A stretch of 50,687 bases of DNA, from positions 1-50,687 of the forward strand of contig DALS01000068.1 in assembly GCA_002499445.1 (NCBI GenBank), read 5' to 3'. Shown piece by piece: positions 36,366 through 45,705 of the stretch (position 1 is the stretch's first letter; every line of letters begins with the position of its first letter). The notes beneath the pieces were generated by a model. It worked only from the letters and a program-made list of their open reading frames with translations, ran no database searches and had not been told where the DNA came from. Made by a program: the position numbers and the translations under genes. The DNA is from Methanosarcina sp. UBA293. GTDB lineage: Archaea; Halobacteriota; Methanosarcinia; Methanosarcinales; Methanosarcinaceae.

Positions 36366-37078
36366 AGAGTTTCTTCTGTTAAATTCCTTCTGTTAGAAAT
36401 CTTCCGATACCTGTCGGTTCGAGGAAACCCTGTGAATATCCTGCAGGAAAGAAGTACTTTTTTAGAGAATTCTTATATTCTCAAGAGATAAATTCAGAAC
36501 TTATAAGTCCTATTATGCAGCACTACATTCAGTTGTATAAATCTTATAATTCTTTGTATAGATCAGTAATGATCCTCGATTTCCATTATCCGAATATATC
36601 AGAATCTGTGATTCCCATTATTGGAATTACATTTCAATTATAAATAGTCTGCTATTTTTTATATACCAGACTTCCAAAGTTATATTCGCTTCTGAACTTT
36701 TTATGACTCTTCAAGACCCTCATCCTTTAAATTTATTATTAGTACCAAAAGATCACAAGATTCAGAGATACAAAAAAGAAAATTGAATGTTATCGAGTTT
36801 CAAGTGATAATTTCTTTAAAGGAATTATTATATTACCTAATTATCTTTTTACTATTTATTACATCAGGAGCGCGAAGTGACACTAATCCTGTCCTTTAGG
36901 TCAGGAGTGCAACGAAATAAATCAAGCAATACATTAATGCTGGAGCAAAATCAATGAGGATGCTATAAAAATAGCAAAGTACAGTGAAAAATGTGCTTAA
37001 ATTATTAAGCGATGGTTACTAACTGCGTAAGTACTATTAGGAAAGACCTTCTAATAGATTTTGAATTTGAGGCCTGAA
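36366..37078. other. AT-rich spacer with an IS605/IS1341-like end
   Basis: Contains the promoter of the ABC operon on the minus strand and a short hairpin resembling the right end of IS200/IS605-family elements (36889-36906). No gene is seen. Confidence 0.4.
36870..36915 (+). mobile_element. Possible solo right end of an IS200/IS605 (IS1341) element
   Basis: The hairpin CCTGTCC-TTTA-GGTCAGG (36889-36906, one mismatch) is framed by GAAGTGACACTAAT and AGTGCAACG. The arrangement is like archaeal TnpB-element ends, which carry a short stem with TTTA or similar loop followed by a GTG-containing tail. No tnpB or tnpA is nearby, so it would be a relic. Confidence 0.35.
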
Positions 37079-37768
37079 ATGAAAATATTTGCATTAAATG
37101 ATCTGGAATCAATGGATGATTTAGTATTTAAGAAATTATTAACAAATATATCTAATGAAAAGCAGGCAAGGATTAAAAAGTTTGCAAGACCCGATGATGC
37201 AAAGCGGACTTTGCTGGCAGACATTCTCGTAAGGTCTGTTGTAGCAAGCGAGCTGAAAGTTAGCAATAAAACTATAGAATTTAATGCTAATAAATATGGA
37301 AAACCTTTTCTGAAAGGAAATTTCGGCCTTCATTTTAATGTTTCACATTCGGAGAATTGGGTTGTTTGTGTAGTAGACGATAAACCCGTAGGTATCGATA
37401 TTGAAAAGATAAAGCCAGTAGAACTTGAAATTGCAGCACGATTTTTTTCAGACGATGAGTACAAAATACTAATGGCAAAGAGCCCGAAAGATCGGCAGGA
37501 TTTCTTTTTTGACCTGTGGACACTAAAAGAAAGTTACATAAAAGCGGTTGGTGAAGGTCTGTCATTACAACTTAAGTCATTTACAGTCAGTTTTCTTGAG
37601 AAAGGTGAGATCGCAGCTAAATCAGGCAATAAATTAACAAATTGGACCCTGAAGCAATACTATTTGGACCCCAAATATAAAATGGCGGTGTGTGCTACGC
37701 ATAAGGCTTTTCCAGATAATGTAGTTATAAAAAAACTAGAAGATATTTGTTCTGAACTGAATGAATAA
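37079..37768 (+). CDS. Sfp-type 4'-phosphopantetheinyl transferase
   Basis: 229 residues from ATG 37079, chosen because GAGG lies at the right distance; a TTG six codons upstream is weaker. Family motifs are FNVSHSENWVVCVV, VGIDIEKI (Mg-binding Asp/Glu) and FFDLWTLKESYIKAVGEGL. The enzyme moves phosphopantetheine from CoA to a serine of a carrier protein. No carrier-protein, NRPS or PKS gene is visible in the window, so its partner is elsewhere. It is flanked by long spacers and seems monocistronic. Confidence 0.88.
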   Translation: MKIFALNDLESMDDLVFKKLLTNISNEKQARIKKFARPDDAKRTLLADILVRSVVASELKVSNKTIEFNANKYGKPFLKGNFGLHFNVSHSENWVVCVVDDKPVGIDIEKIKPVELEIAARFFSDDEYKILMAKSPKDRQDFFFDLWTLKESYIKAVGEGLSLQLKSFTVSFLEKGEIAAKSGNKLTNWTLKQYYLDPKYKMAVCATHKAFPDNVVIKKLEDICSELNE

Positions 37769-38290
37769 TTTATTAAATTGGATTTATTATATTGGGAGTG
37801 GGTAATGGGAACGAGTTACTGAAAACTATGAACCTGCAAATCTCTCTACAATTTCCCAAACTGAGGAATGTACTCTCTTTTTCAGAATTGATAATCACTT
37901 GCGGACAGTACTAATTTTAAACAGGCTAATATTCTCGTTTAACGTTAGCTGGTTGTTTATAACTAATAGGTTGATATGTATCTAAAATTTCACAAACTTG
38001 AGCTCTGCATATAATTTTCCACTTTGTGGACACTTTTAATTTCTTGCACTTATATATCAATTTAAAGAACAGAATTAGTTAACCAAAAGCGCTAGAAGAC
38101 GAAATATCACCCGGCTAAAAGTACCACGATCCGTAAGCTTAATTATAATTTAACTCAGATTTAATAATCATAGTAAATGTACTTGACTTTAGTTGCATTC
38201 ACTGTAACAGAACTTGACTTTAGTTGCAATAATTGCAACTGGAATTAACAGTAATTCAACTTCTCAACCATAATCGGGAGCAGTAATAAA
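37769..38290. other. Regulatory spacer upstream of htpX
   Basis: AT-rich with no gene. The last 110 bp hold two direct repeats of ACTTGACTTTAGTTGCA (38181-38197 and 38212-38228, period 31) and the 19-bp palindrome listed separately. This points to regulated transcription of htpX. Confidence 0.5.
38222..38240. promoter_or_regulatory. Perfect 19-bp palindrome, operator candidate for htpX
   Basis: AGTTGCAAT-A-ATTGCAACT is a perfect inverted repeat centred about 60 bp before the htpX ATG. One arm overlaps the second copy of the direct repeat ACTTGACTTTAGTTGCA, and the half-site AGTTGCA recurs 31 bp upstream (three helical turns). This is the layout of a cooperative dimer-binding site. Confidence 0.5.
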
Positions 38291-39175
38291 ATGAAACGAA
38301 AGTGGGAACGAGACTTGGGACTTCAGGGGCGAATGATTTTCACAATGTTTCTTCTGGCAGTAGTTTACCTCTTTTTCCTAGCATTTCTTTCATATTATGG
38401 AACCCCACCTGTTTACATGATTCTATTTGTTGGGTTTTTCATGGCTATCCAGTACTTTTATTCGGATAAGATGGTGCTCTGGACAACAGGAGCACATATA
38501 GTTTCTGAAAGTGAAGCTCCACAGCTACACGGAATGATTACCAGGCTCTGTGCAATAGCTGACCTTCCGAAACCTCAGGTGGCAATTGTCAAGTCCCAGG
38601 TTCCAAATGCCTTTGCAACAGGCAGGAACAAAAACAATGCTATTGTTGCAGTTACAACAGGAATTCTGGACAAACTTTCTCCAGCCGAGCTTGAAGCTGT
38701 GCTTGCTCATGAACTTAGCCATGTCAAAAACAGGGATATGGCTGTAATGACAATTGCCAGTTTTATCTCAACCCTTGCTTTCTATCTTATGCGCTACGGC
38801 CTTTATTTTGGAGGTATGGGAGAAGACCGACAGCGGAATGGGGGAAGCTTTGTGCTTATCTGGTTAATTTCAATTGCAGTCTGGATAATCAGTTTCATAC
38901 TGATTCGCGCCCTCTCTCGCTACAGGGAATATGCTGCAGACCGCGGCTCAGCGATTATTACAGGACAGCCTTCTGTCCTTGCATCTGCTCTCATGAAGAT
39001 AAGCGGGATTATGTCCAGAGTCCCGAGTGAAGACCTAAGGACAGTAGAAGGAATGAACGCCTTTTTCACGGTACCTGCAATTTCAGGTTCCTCAATTATG
39101 GATATTTTTTCCACTCACCCGTCTGTGGAAAAGAGAATAGCCAAGCTTGAAAAGATGCAGCAGGATATGACTTAA
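38291..39175 (+). CDS. htpX: Membrane zinc metalloprotease HtpX (M48)
   Basis: 294 residues, normal for HtpX. Two N-terminal transmembrane helices (about 15-37 and 40-57) are followed by the catalytic zinc motif HELSH (about 140-144, in AVLAHELSHVKNRD), two more hydrophobic segments (about 150-170 and 190-212) and the third-ligand region SRYREYAADRGSA. It degrades misfolded membrane proteins with the active site on the cytoplasmic side. It is followed 56 bp later by pspAB, a gene order shared with bacterial and archaeal Psp-type envelope-stress loci. The start is near GGGAGCAG. Confidence 0.93.
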   Translation: MKRKWERDLGLQGRMIFTMFLLAVVYLFFLAFLSYYGTPPVYMILFVGFFMAIQYFYSDKMVLWTTGAHIVSESEAPQLHGMITRLCAIADLPKPQVAIVKSQVPNAFATGRNKNNAIVAVTTGILDKLSPAELEAVLAHELSHVKNRDMAVMTIASFISTLAFYLMRYGLYFGGMGEDRQRNGGSFVLIWLISIAVWIISFILIRALSRYREYAADRGSAIITGQPSVLASALMKISGIMSRVPSEDLRTVEGMNAFFTVPAISGSSIMDIFSTHPSVEKRIAKLEKMQQDMT

Positions 39176-39231
39176 GCGAGTAAAAATTATCCAGATAAAG
39201 TTATGAAGTAATAGGTTAAATGAGGAATTAA

Positions 39232-39831
39232 ATGGGCTTCCGGGATTTTATAGATGCAGTTCTTGGGAGAAGCAGGCTTCCAAAAGCAAAGACTGACAAA
39301 CTCTTTGCAATTTCAACAGCCAGCATTACTCTGGAAAGTAATTTAGGCCTGAAGTCATCAGGAGCTGCCGGAATTTGTTTTAAACCAATAGATGCCTCAG
39401 CGTACGAATCTGCGCGAAAGGAGATCCAGGAGCTTCTGGAATATAGCTCAAAGGAAACAAAAACCGAATTCAGGCTTGAAAAAGATGAGTTTAACTTCCT
39501 GTGGGCTATCTTTAAAGACCCGGATTTCGAAGATCTTGTTGCAAACATTCACCTTGTAAGCGAAACCCTTGAAGAGCATGGCTTTGGCGAGCAGCTTCTC
39601 TGTGCTATTTACAGGTTTGACAGCGAACCCGAAGATGGAAAACCCGGCGGTGTAAAAACAATTTACTGGATTTACAATTTTAAACAGGGAACTTATTACC
39701 CTTTTATCCCACTTTCCGGCAAGCAGAGGGACAGCCCCTTTGAGTTCAGGTTAAGGGCTGAAATGGAGAGGGAAATGCCTGTTGAAAAGCATGTAGAAAA
39801 GTGGTACCCGCTCTGGGGAATTCCATTCTAA
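39232..39831 (+). CDS. pspAB: PspA-associated protein PspAB
   Basis: 199 residues matching the PspAB family: N-terminal MGFRDFIDAVLGRSRLPKAKTD, a central FRLEKDEFNFLWAIFKDPDFEDLVANIHLVSETLEE and the C-terminal EKHVEKWYPLWGIPF. PspAB proteins occur with PspA and HtpX in envelope-stress loci, but their biochemical role is not established. No pspA is present in this window. It forms a likely operon with htpX. Confidence 0.85.
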   Translation: MGFRDFIDAVLGRSRLPKAKTDKLFAISTASITLESNLGLKSSGAAGICFKPIDASAYESARKEIQELLEYSSKETKTEFRLEKDEFNFLWAIFKDPDFEDLVANIHLVSETLEEHGFGEQLLCAIYRFDSEPEDGKPGGVKTIYWIYNFKQGTYYPFIPLSGKQRDSPFEFRLRAEMEREMPVEKHVEKWYPLWGIPF

Positions 39832-40227
39832 AAAAATGCTGTGGCAATAGGTTCAATTCACTCTATGAATTTAATTCTCCCACATGAGAAACCTCTAGGT
39901 TAACTAACTCAAGAAATTACTTGCAATATTCACTGTCCTGACGGCTCATAAAAATCCCGAAAAAGTAGTCCTTTTTCCTTTTGTATCAAAACTCTCCTTC
40001 TATCTAAAACTTTCTATTATATTATCTAAAAACCTTCTAACTAAAAAGTCCACTTTTTCACTATAAGCGGCGTGTAAAATATAAAAGTTAAAATGTATTG
40101 GGCTGGAATTATATAGAGAGCAAACGACGCCTGATTAAGAAAAGGATACAAAAAAATTAAAAAATGGTATTCTAAAATAGGCTAAATCAGACTACATATT
40201 AAAAAGCTAAAAAGGGGTTTTAGGAGC
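39832..40227. other. 396-bp spacer
   Basis: AT-rich, with no gene or clear structure. A TATA-like AATTATATAGAG near 40106 could serve the PASTA gene. Confidence 0.4.
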
Positions 40228-40728
40228 ATGAAAGTACAGCTTGAACAGCGCTTAACCGAGCTCAGGGCAGAATATGAATCAGGACAGAAAATCCTTAAAG
40301 ATATTGAGTTAAAGCTTGCAGAGCTTGAAGACCGTAAAAAGAATCTGAGTGAAATCCTCCTTCGCATTAGCGGGGCAATCGACTTGCTCGAAGAAGTGCT
40401 TGAAGGAAAAGAGGGCGAGCAGAGGCCAGAAACTAAGGCAGAGCCCGGTGCCATAAAAGGAAGTGTGGAAGTTCCAGATGTTGTAAGACAGCCCCTTGAA
40501 AAGGCTATGCTAACCCTGGAAGAAGCCGGGCTTAAAGCAGGAGAGATTGTTGAGCAAAAAGGAGTTTTTCCCATAGGGATTATGGCTGGGGAAATCCTAA
40601 GGCAGGAGCCAAAACCAGGAATAATGTCTCAGGCAGGATCTGCTGTAAAGCTCGTAGTTGCGGCAAGAGGCAAGTTTGTGCCACGTGATAAATACTCATT
40701 GTGCGGCTCTTTTTCCGATAGCAGTTGA
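40228..40728 (+). CDS. Coiled-coil protein with a PASTA domain
   Basis: 166 residues. An N-terminal heptad-rich coiled coil (about 1-65, QLEQRLTELRAEYESGQKILKDIE and following) and a charged linker lead to one PASTA domain (about 78-148: VEVPDVVRQPLEKAMLTLEEAGLKAG ... ILRQEPKPGIMSQAGSAVKLVVA). PASTA domains in bacteria bind peptidoglycan fragments. Methanosarcina lacks peptidoglycan and this protein has no signal peptide, so the domain may have an intracellular protein-binding role. It overlaps or abuts the following TPR gene. Confidence 0.72.
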   Translation: MKVQLEQRLTELRAEYESGQKILKDIELKLAELEDRKKNLSEILLRISGAIDLLEEVLEGKEGEQRPETKAEPGAIKGSVEVPDVVRQPLEKAMLTLEEAGLKAGEIVEQKGVFPIGIMAGEILRQEPKPGIMSQAGSAVKLVVAARGKFVPRDKYSLCGSFSDSS

Positions 40729-40750
40729 ACAAGTCAGAGGAGGGTTTAAA

Positions 40751-41929
40751 ACGGAGGCTTATTCTTTTAAAACAAAAAATTCCCTGAAAGAACTTCAGGA
40801 ACACTGTAGGGCAGCAATTTCAGCCTTTGCCGCGCTTGAGCAATCCGGGAGCCAGGCATCTCTAAGGCTCTGCCTTGGAAAATTCCTCAGCGATTGCCAG
40901 GGCGCTTCAATGGTCTTATGGCGCAATAACAATAGAAACCTTGGGAAACACCTTAGATCCGTATTCTCAGTACCAGGTGATTCCCCGCTTTCTCCAGCAG
41001 CTTTCTCAGGGCTGAGAGCGATTATTAAAGAGATCGAGAAGGAGAAAGGAGTAAAGAAAGAAAATGTCGATCAAGGAGGACCAGCAGCCTTTTTCTACAA
41101 TATAGAAGCAAAACTACTCACATCTCGTGGGAAAAATTACGAAGTCTTGCCTCTTTTCTTGGCTGTAAGAGACCTTTACTTTTCTCTCCCGTTCTTTGAG
41201 GAACTTCAGACATGTACTGAGCGACTTGAAAAGGAGCCTCAGGATGCAACAGCCCTTTTTCATAAGGCTGTGCTCATGTATAAAGCCAGTCGGTTTGAAG
41301 CTGCAGAGCAGCTTACTGCACAGGTCCTGAAAATGGTTCCTGATGATCACAGGGTCTGGTATAACAGGGGCGTTATCCTCTCTGAGCTGGGCAAACTTGA
41401 AGAAGCAATTGCGGCTTATAACAGGACTATTGAGCTTGAACCGGCTTTTGAGGTTGCCTGGGACAATAAAGGGGTTGTTCTTGCCAGGCTTGGCAGGTTT
41501 GAAGAAGCCTTAGAAACCTACGAAAAAGTTCTCCTGAGATCTCCTGAATATGCTGAAGCCTGGGCTGGAAAAGGCTCAGTACTTTTAGCCCTTGGCAGAG
41601 AGGAAAAAGCTCTTGAAGCTTATATCACCTCCCTCCAAATTAGACCTGATTACCTTGAAGCTTTGACATCGGCTGGAAGCCTGCTTTCCAGACTAAGTAG
41701 ATTTAAGGAAGCCCTAGAGCTTTACGATAAGGCACTTCAGCTTGCGCCTACAGAACCTCGCCTTTGGGCAGCTAGGGGCTTTGTCCTTTCCGAAATCGAT
41801 CAACAGGAAGAAGCATTGCAAAACTGCAACCGTGCCCTTGAATTAAAGCCAGGTTTCGTTCCTGCGCTTGAGACAAAGATAAAAATCCTTTCGGCAATTA
41901 GTATGCAGAAAGCCAGATCTTCTAAGTAA
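40751..41929 (+). CDS. TPR-repeat protein with apparent ACG start
   Basis: About 392 residues. The C-terminal half (from about residue 160) contains six or more consecutive TPRs (YNRGVILSELGKLEEAIAAYNRTIELEP and similar). The N-terminal half is helical and unrecognised. The frame is open back to a TTG at 40658 inside the PASTA gene, but the best ribosome site, AGAGGAGGG (40736-40744), sits six bases before ACG at 40751. No ATG or GTG exists near it. Either translation begins at ACG, the ancestral ATG has mutated, or a TTG inside the upstream gene is used. It is likely a scaffold protein co-expressed with the PASTA protein. Confidence 0.75.
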   Translation, partial: TEAYSFKTKNSLKELQEHCRAAISAFAALEQSGSQASLRLCLGKFLSDCQGASMVLWRNNNRNLGKHLRSVFSVPGDSPLSPAAFSGLRAIIKEIEKEKGVKKENVDQGGPAAFFYNIEAKLLTSRGKNYEVLPLFLAVRDLYFSLPFFEELQTCTERLEKEPQDATALFHKAVLMYKASRFEAAEQLTAQVLKMVPDDHRVWYNRGVILSELGKLEEAIAAYNRTIELEPAFEVAWDNKGVVLARLGRFEEALETYEKVLLRSPEYAEAWAGKGSVLLALGREEKALEAYITSLQIRPDYLEALTSAGSLLSRLSRFKEALELYDKALQLAPTEPRLWAARGFVLSEIDQQEEALQNCNRALELKPGFVPALETKIKILSAISMQKARSSK

Positions 41930-42292
<363 letters not shown>

Positions 42293-42868
42293 ATGACAGA
42301 AGAATATGTGAATGCGAAGACAAATAAGGTAAAGCAAAAGGAGTCGGAAGCGGCAAAAAGAACCAGAGAACCAGAAGATCTCAGGCAATTACTTGTGAAG
42401 GCTGGTGAGACTGATAATTACGAAGACAAACTCAAGCTATATGATAAAGCCTTAGCTCTGGATCCTCTATACCTTGATGCATGGATCCAGAAAGGTTTTG
42501 CTCTGGACAGGATGGGAAAGTCAAAAGAAGCTCTTACCTGCTATGATAAAGCTCTTGAGATTGATTCCGAAAATCTGGGGATCAGGTGTCTCAAGGGATT
42601 TGCCTTTAATAATCTGAAAGAGTTTGATAAATCAATCGAGTCTTACGATGAAGTCCTAAAAATAAAACCTGACGATGTATTTTCACTGTATCAGAAAGGT
42701 TCAGCTCTTGAAAGCCTTGGCAGATATGGAGAAGCCATTCAATGTTATGACAAAGCGCTTGAGATCGATCCGACTGACCATCTTATTATAGAAAAGAAGT
42801 CAAGACTTCTCGAACTTATTTATAAAAAAGGAAATCTAACAGACTCTCCAGATAGCGGTTTCAACTGA
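42293..42868 (+). CDS. Small TPR-repeat protein
   Basis: 191 residues from ATG 42293, which follows GAGG at 42281-42284; an ATG 11 codons upstream (42260) has no ribosome site but cannot be excluded. After a charged N-terminus there are about four TPR units (LYDKALALDPLYLDAWIQKGFALDRMGKSKEALTC and similar, about residues 40-180). It probably mediates protein-protein contacts. It resembles the preceding TPR gene in repeat type, and both may derive from one expanded family. Confidence 0.75.
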   Translation: MTEEYVNAKTNKVKQKESEAAKRTREPEDLRQLLVKAGETDNYEDKLKLYDKALALDPLYLDAWIQKGFALDRMGKSKEALTCYDKALEIDSENLGIRCLKGFAFNNLKEFDKSIESYDEVLKIKPDDVFSLYQKGSALESLGRYGEAIQCYDKALEIDPTDHLIIEKKSRLLELIYKKGNLTDSPDSGFN

Positions 42869-43077
42869 AATGAAGACTTGAGATACTTGAACATGAAAAG
42901 AGATTTTTGGTCAAATTTGGAGAAATTGTTTATATAGGTTTTAATAGAGATCAAAAACTGCAGAATTATAGGATGAAAAAACTGTAAAAATAAAAAAATG
43001 AAAAAATTGTTAAGAAATACAGTAATGTTAAAAAGAATTAAAATCCTAAGATAGAAGTGTAGGCCAGACCCTGGCCT

Positions 43078-43866
43078 TTACTTTCCACTCTTTTTGCTTT
43101 CTTCCTCTTTCCTGATATCTTCAACTACCTCAATAAGTTTTTCCTTTATTTTTGCTATAGCATTCACAGCTTCGCCGCCTACCTCAATCGGAGCCTGTTT
43201 TTCGAGGTCAGCTTGCATTAATTTTGGGTCAAAAGGAATCTCTCCAAGAACCTGGATGCCCAGCTCTTCAAGTTTATCATTAACTTTTCCAGAGCCTCCT
43301 TTGTTAATTACGGCAGCAAGGTGTTTTATTCCTATTTCGGAAGAGAGTCTTTTTATTCTCTCAGCGGTTTCAAGCGACCTTGCTCCAGGCTCAACCACGA
43401 CGATCATGAGGTCCATTCCTCTTGTAGTGCCCCTTCCGAGGTGTTCGATCCCTGCTTCCATATCCAGGATCACTGCACTCTTTTCCCTAATCATAAGATG
43501 CCTGAGAAGAGCCCTCAGGAACGCCGAAGCAGGGCACATGCATCCGCTTCCTCCACGATCCACGGTACCCATGACAAGCATTCTTACTCCATCAGGTCCT
43601 ATAACTCCATATTTACTCGCAATATCATCGACTTTAGGGTTGTAGATGAATGCTCCGCCTTCGGCACCTGCTCTTTCCTGAATTAGATCTTTAAAATCTG
43701 TCAGGGGCTTTGGTGGCTTTTCTACTCCAAGTGAAGATGCCAGATTCATATCCGGATCTGCATCTATTGCCAGTACCTCGTATCCATCTCTTGCAAGCAC
43801 TCTGGCCAGAGTGCCTGAGAGAGTTGTTTTTCCAACGCCGCCTTTTCCGGTAATTGCTATTTTTAT
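43078..43866 (-). CDS. cooC: CODH nickel-insertion ATPase (CooC/AcsF family), apparent ATA start
   Basis: 262 residues from the proposed start. The deviant Walker A KGGVGKTT, switch DADPDMNLASSLG, the metal-binding CxC (GSGCMCPASAFLR) and VILDMEAGIEHLGRGT identify the MinD/NifH-like ATPase that loads nickel into carbon monoxide dehydrogenase. Homologues begin M-K-I-A-I-T-G-K-G-G; here the equivalent codon is ATA (43864-43866), preceded at six bases by the ribosome site GGGGGA (43873-43878). The only upstream ATGs (43935 and neighbours) would add a leader of about 23 residues lying across promoter-like sequence. The cdh operon is not in the window. Confidence 0.85.
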   Translation of the reverse strand: MKIAITGKGGVGKTTLSGTLARVLARDGYEVLAIDADPDMNLASSLGVEKPPKPLTDFKDLIQERAGAEGGAFIYNPKVDDIASKYGVIGPDGVRMLVMGTVDRGGSGCMCPASAFLRALLRHLMIREKSAVILDMEAGIEHLGRGTTRGMDLMIVVVEPGARSLETAERIKRLSSEIGIKHLAAVINKGGSGKVNDKLEELGIQVLGEIPFDPKLMQADLEKQAPIEVGGEAVNAIAKIKEKLIEVVEDIRKEEESKKSGK

Positions 43867-44002
43867 GAGAATTCCCCCTGAACATGAATTCAGATTAACT
43901 AATACTGATTTTTTAAGCAGGGATATAACCATCAAACTGTTTATACTTACTCATTTGTTCCAGTTAAAATAAATATTTCATTCCCATCAATTAATGAATT
44001 TT

Positions 44003-45490
44003 TTATCTGATTATAAAATCAAACCCATGATCTACAGCAACATGTTTGAGGTATTTCTCAATATGGTTCCCTTTCCATTTTGGAAACCCTGCATCACGGG
44101 CAAGCCTGTCGAGTATTTTTTGAACTCCTGTCCCATATTGGATCGCTTTCTTTTCCTTCCAGAGAAGTTCCGGGGGAAGCAAGCTGTCTGCGGCTCTTCT
44201 TAGAATATATTTTCTTATATAGAAGCCGTCTCGTTTAAGGACTTTGAGTTCAGGATTAATTGCAAGCCCTGTTTTAATTACTTCCTTATCCAAGAAGGGC
44301 ACCCTGAGCTCCACAGAGTTTGCCATTGTAACCATATCGTCTCTTTCAAGGTTGATAGTTGAAATGTTTTTAAGGTCTGAATAGATCTCCCAGTCAAGTA
44401 CCTCAGGTCCCTGATCAAGAAAAGCCTCATGTCTGCGGTAACCTCCAAAGAGTTCATCTGCGCCCTGCCCAGTAAGAAGAACTCGTTTCTCATATTCTTT
44501 CGCAGTTTTTGCAACAAAGTAGAGAGGAAGCCCGATTGAAATCTTCATAGGGTCAGTTGATTCCGTTGAATAGATTACATCAGGGATTGCTGCTTCGATT
44601 TCTTCAGGAGAAAGGAAATGGATTTTGAGGGAATCCCTCATGCCAATAGCTTCAGCCGCACGCTCAGCCTGGGCAAGATCATGGGAATTCGGAACCCCAA
44701 CCGCATAAAGGGAAATTGAAGGATCAATGCCTTTTGCAAGGGCTGCCAAAAAGGTACTGTCAATGCCTCCAGAAAACGCAATTCCTGAAGTTTTTGTAAG
44801 CCTTATTTCCACAGCTTTCTCAAGGGCTGCCTTCAGGCGAGAAACGGCTTCATGCTCTTCTGAGATCCTTTCTTTTGGAGGTTCAATTTTAAGGGATCTC
44901 TCTTCAAGCTCAAGGAATTTCTCTCCAAGCTTTCCGTTTTGGATATTGAAAGCCATGATGCCGCCAGGTGGGAAAGGCTTTATCTTGTTTCCCTGGCTGG
45001 AAAAAGCTTTTCTTTCAGAGGCAAAAGTGATTTTAGGCTTTTTTTTCTCTCCTTCCAAAGAATAAAAAAGAGGTTTAACTCCTACAGGGTCTCTTGCCAG
45101 TACAAGCTCGTTAGCCAATGTATAAGCCAGAGCGTAATCTCCGTTTACTTTTGAAAGCACGGAAAATACTGCATTTATCGGGTTATTCCCTTCCTTAATT
45201 TTTGTTTCTATGAGGGAAAAAAGCACTTCAGTATCAGAATCGGTTTTCATTCCCTGCTCAGCCGCAAGCTCTCTGAAATTGAAGATTTCCCCATTAAATA
45301 CCAGAGCTCCTTTCCCAACCAGAGGCTGAGGCGTATTGCCTGTGATTTTGAGCAGGGTATTTCCTATACTCAGTCCTTCAACCTGATAGAATCCACAACC
45401 ATCAGGTCCTCTGTGCCTGAGAGCTGCAAGCATTCTTTTTGTTTCTTCATTCGTATCAGGAGTTCCGGCTGCTCCTGCTATTCCGCACAT
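44003..45490 (-). CDS. asnB: Asparagine synthase (glutamine-hydrolysing)
   Basis: 495 residues. The N-terminal Ntn-type glutaminase domain starts with the catalytic Cys after the initiator Met (MCGIAGAAG) and has RHRGPDGCGF and VFNGEIFNF. The C-terminal PP-loop synthetase domain has FSGGIDSTFLAAL (about 240) and LLTGQGADELFGGYRRH. It makes asparagine from aspartate, glutamine and ATP. The ATG follows AAGGAG. It is divergent from the P-loop/TPR gene. The protein is shorter than bacterial AsnB, as is usual for this archaeal group. Confidence 0.9.
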   Translation of the reverse strand: MCGIAGAAGTPDTNEETKRMLAALRHRGPDGCGFYQVEGLSIGNTLLKITGNTPQPLVGKGALVFNGEIFNFRELAAEQGMKTDSDTEVLFSLIETKIKEGNNPINAVFSVLSKVNGDYALAYTLANELVLARDPVGVKPLFYSLEGEKKKPKITFASERKAFSSQGNKIKPFPPGGIMAFNIQNGKLGEKFLELEERSLKIEPPKERISEEHEAVSRLKAALEKAVEIRLTKTSGIAFSGGIDSTFLAALAKGIDPSISLYAVGVPNSHDLAQAERAAEAIGMRDSLKIHFLSPEEIEAAIPDVIYSTESTDPMKISIGLPLYFVAKTAKEYEKRVLLTGQGADELFGGYRRHEAFLDQGPEVLDWEIYSDLKNISTINLERDDMVTMANSVELRVPFLDKEVIKTGLAINPELKVLKRDGFYIRKYILRRAADSLLPPELLWKEKKAIQYGTGVQKILDRLARDAGFPKWKGNHIEKYLKHVAVDHGFDFIIR

Positions 45491-45705
45491 GTTTACTCCT
45501 TTTTCGTTATTTTCGGTGTATACACGCGCTCTATCTCTATTTATCGTTTTTCCATTTGACTAGAGTACAAAATCCGGAGTATTAAGAATGCAAATTTATG
45601 GATGTCTTTCGAGTATTTTAGGTAGTCTAATATAGGGCGACTTTAAAACAAGTTTACATGGTACTATTTCTAAAATGAGTCAGAGATGGACTTAGGAGGA
45701 ATTAG

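Noticed and set aside
43094..43645. 183-codon plus-strand frame
   Set aside because: Antisense to cooC and very Ser/Pro rich, a typical shadow.
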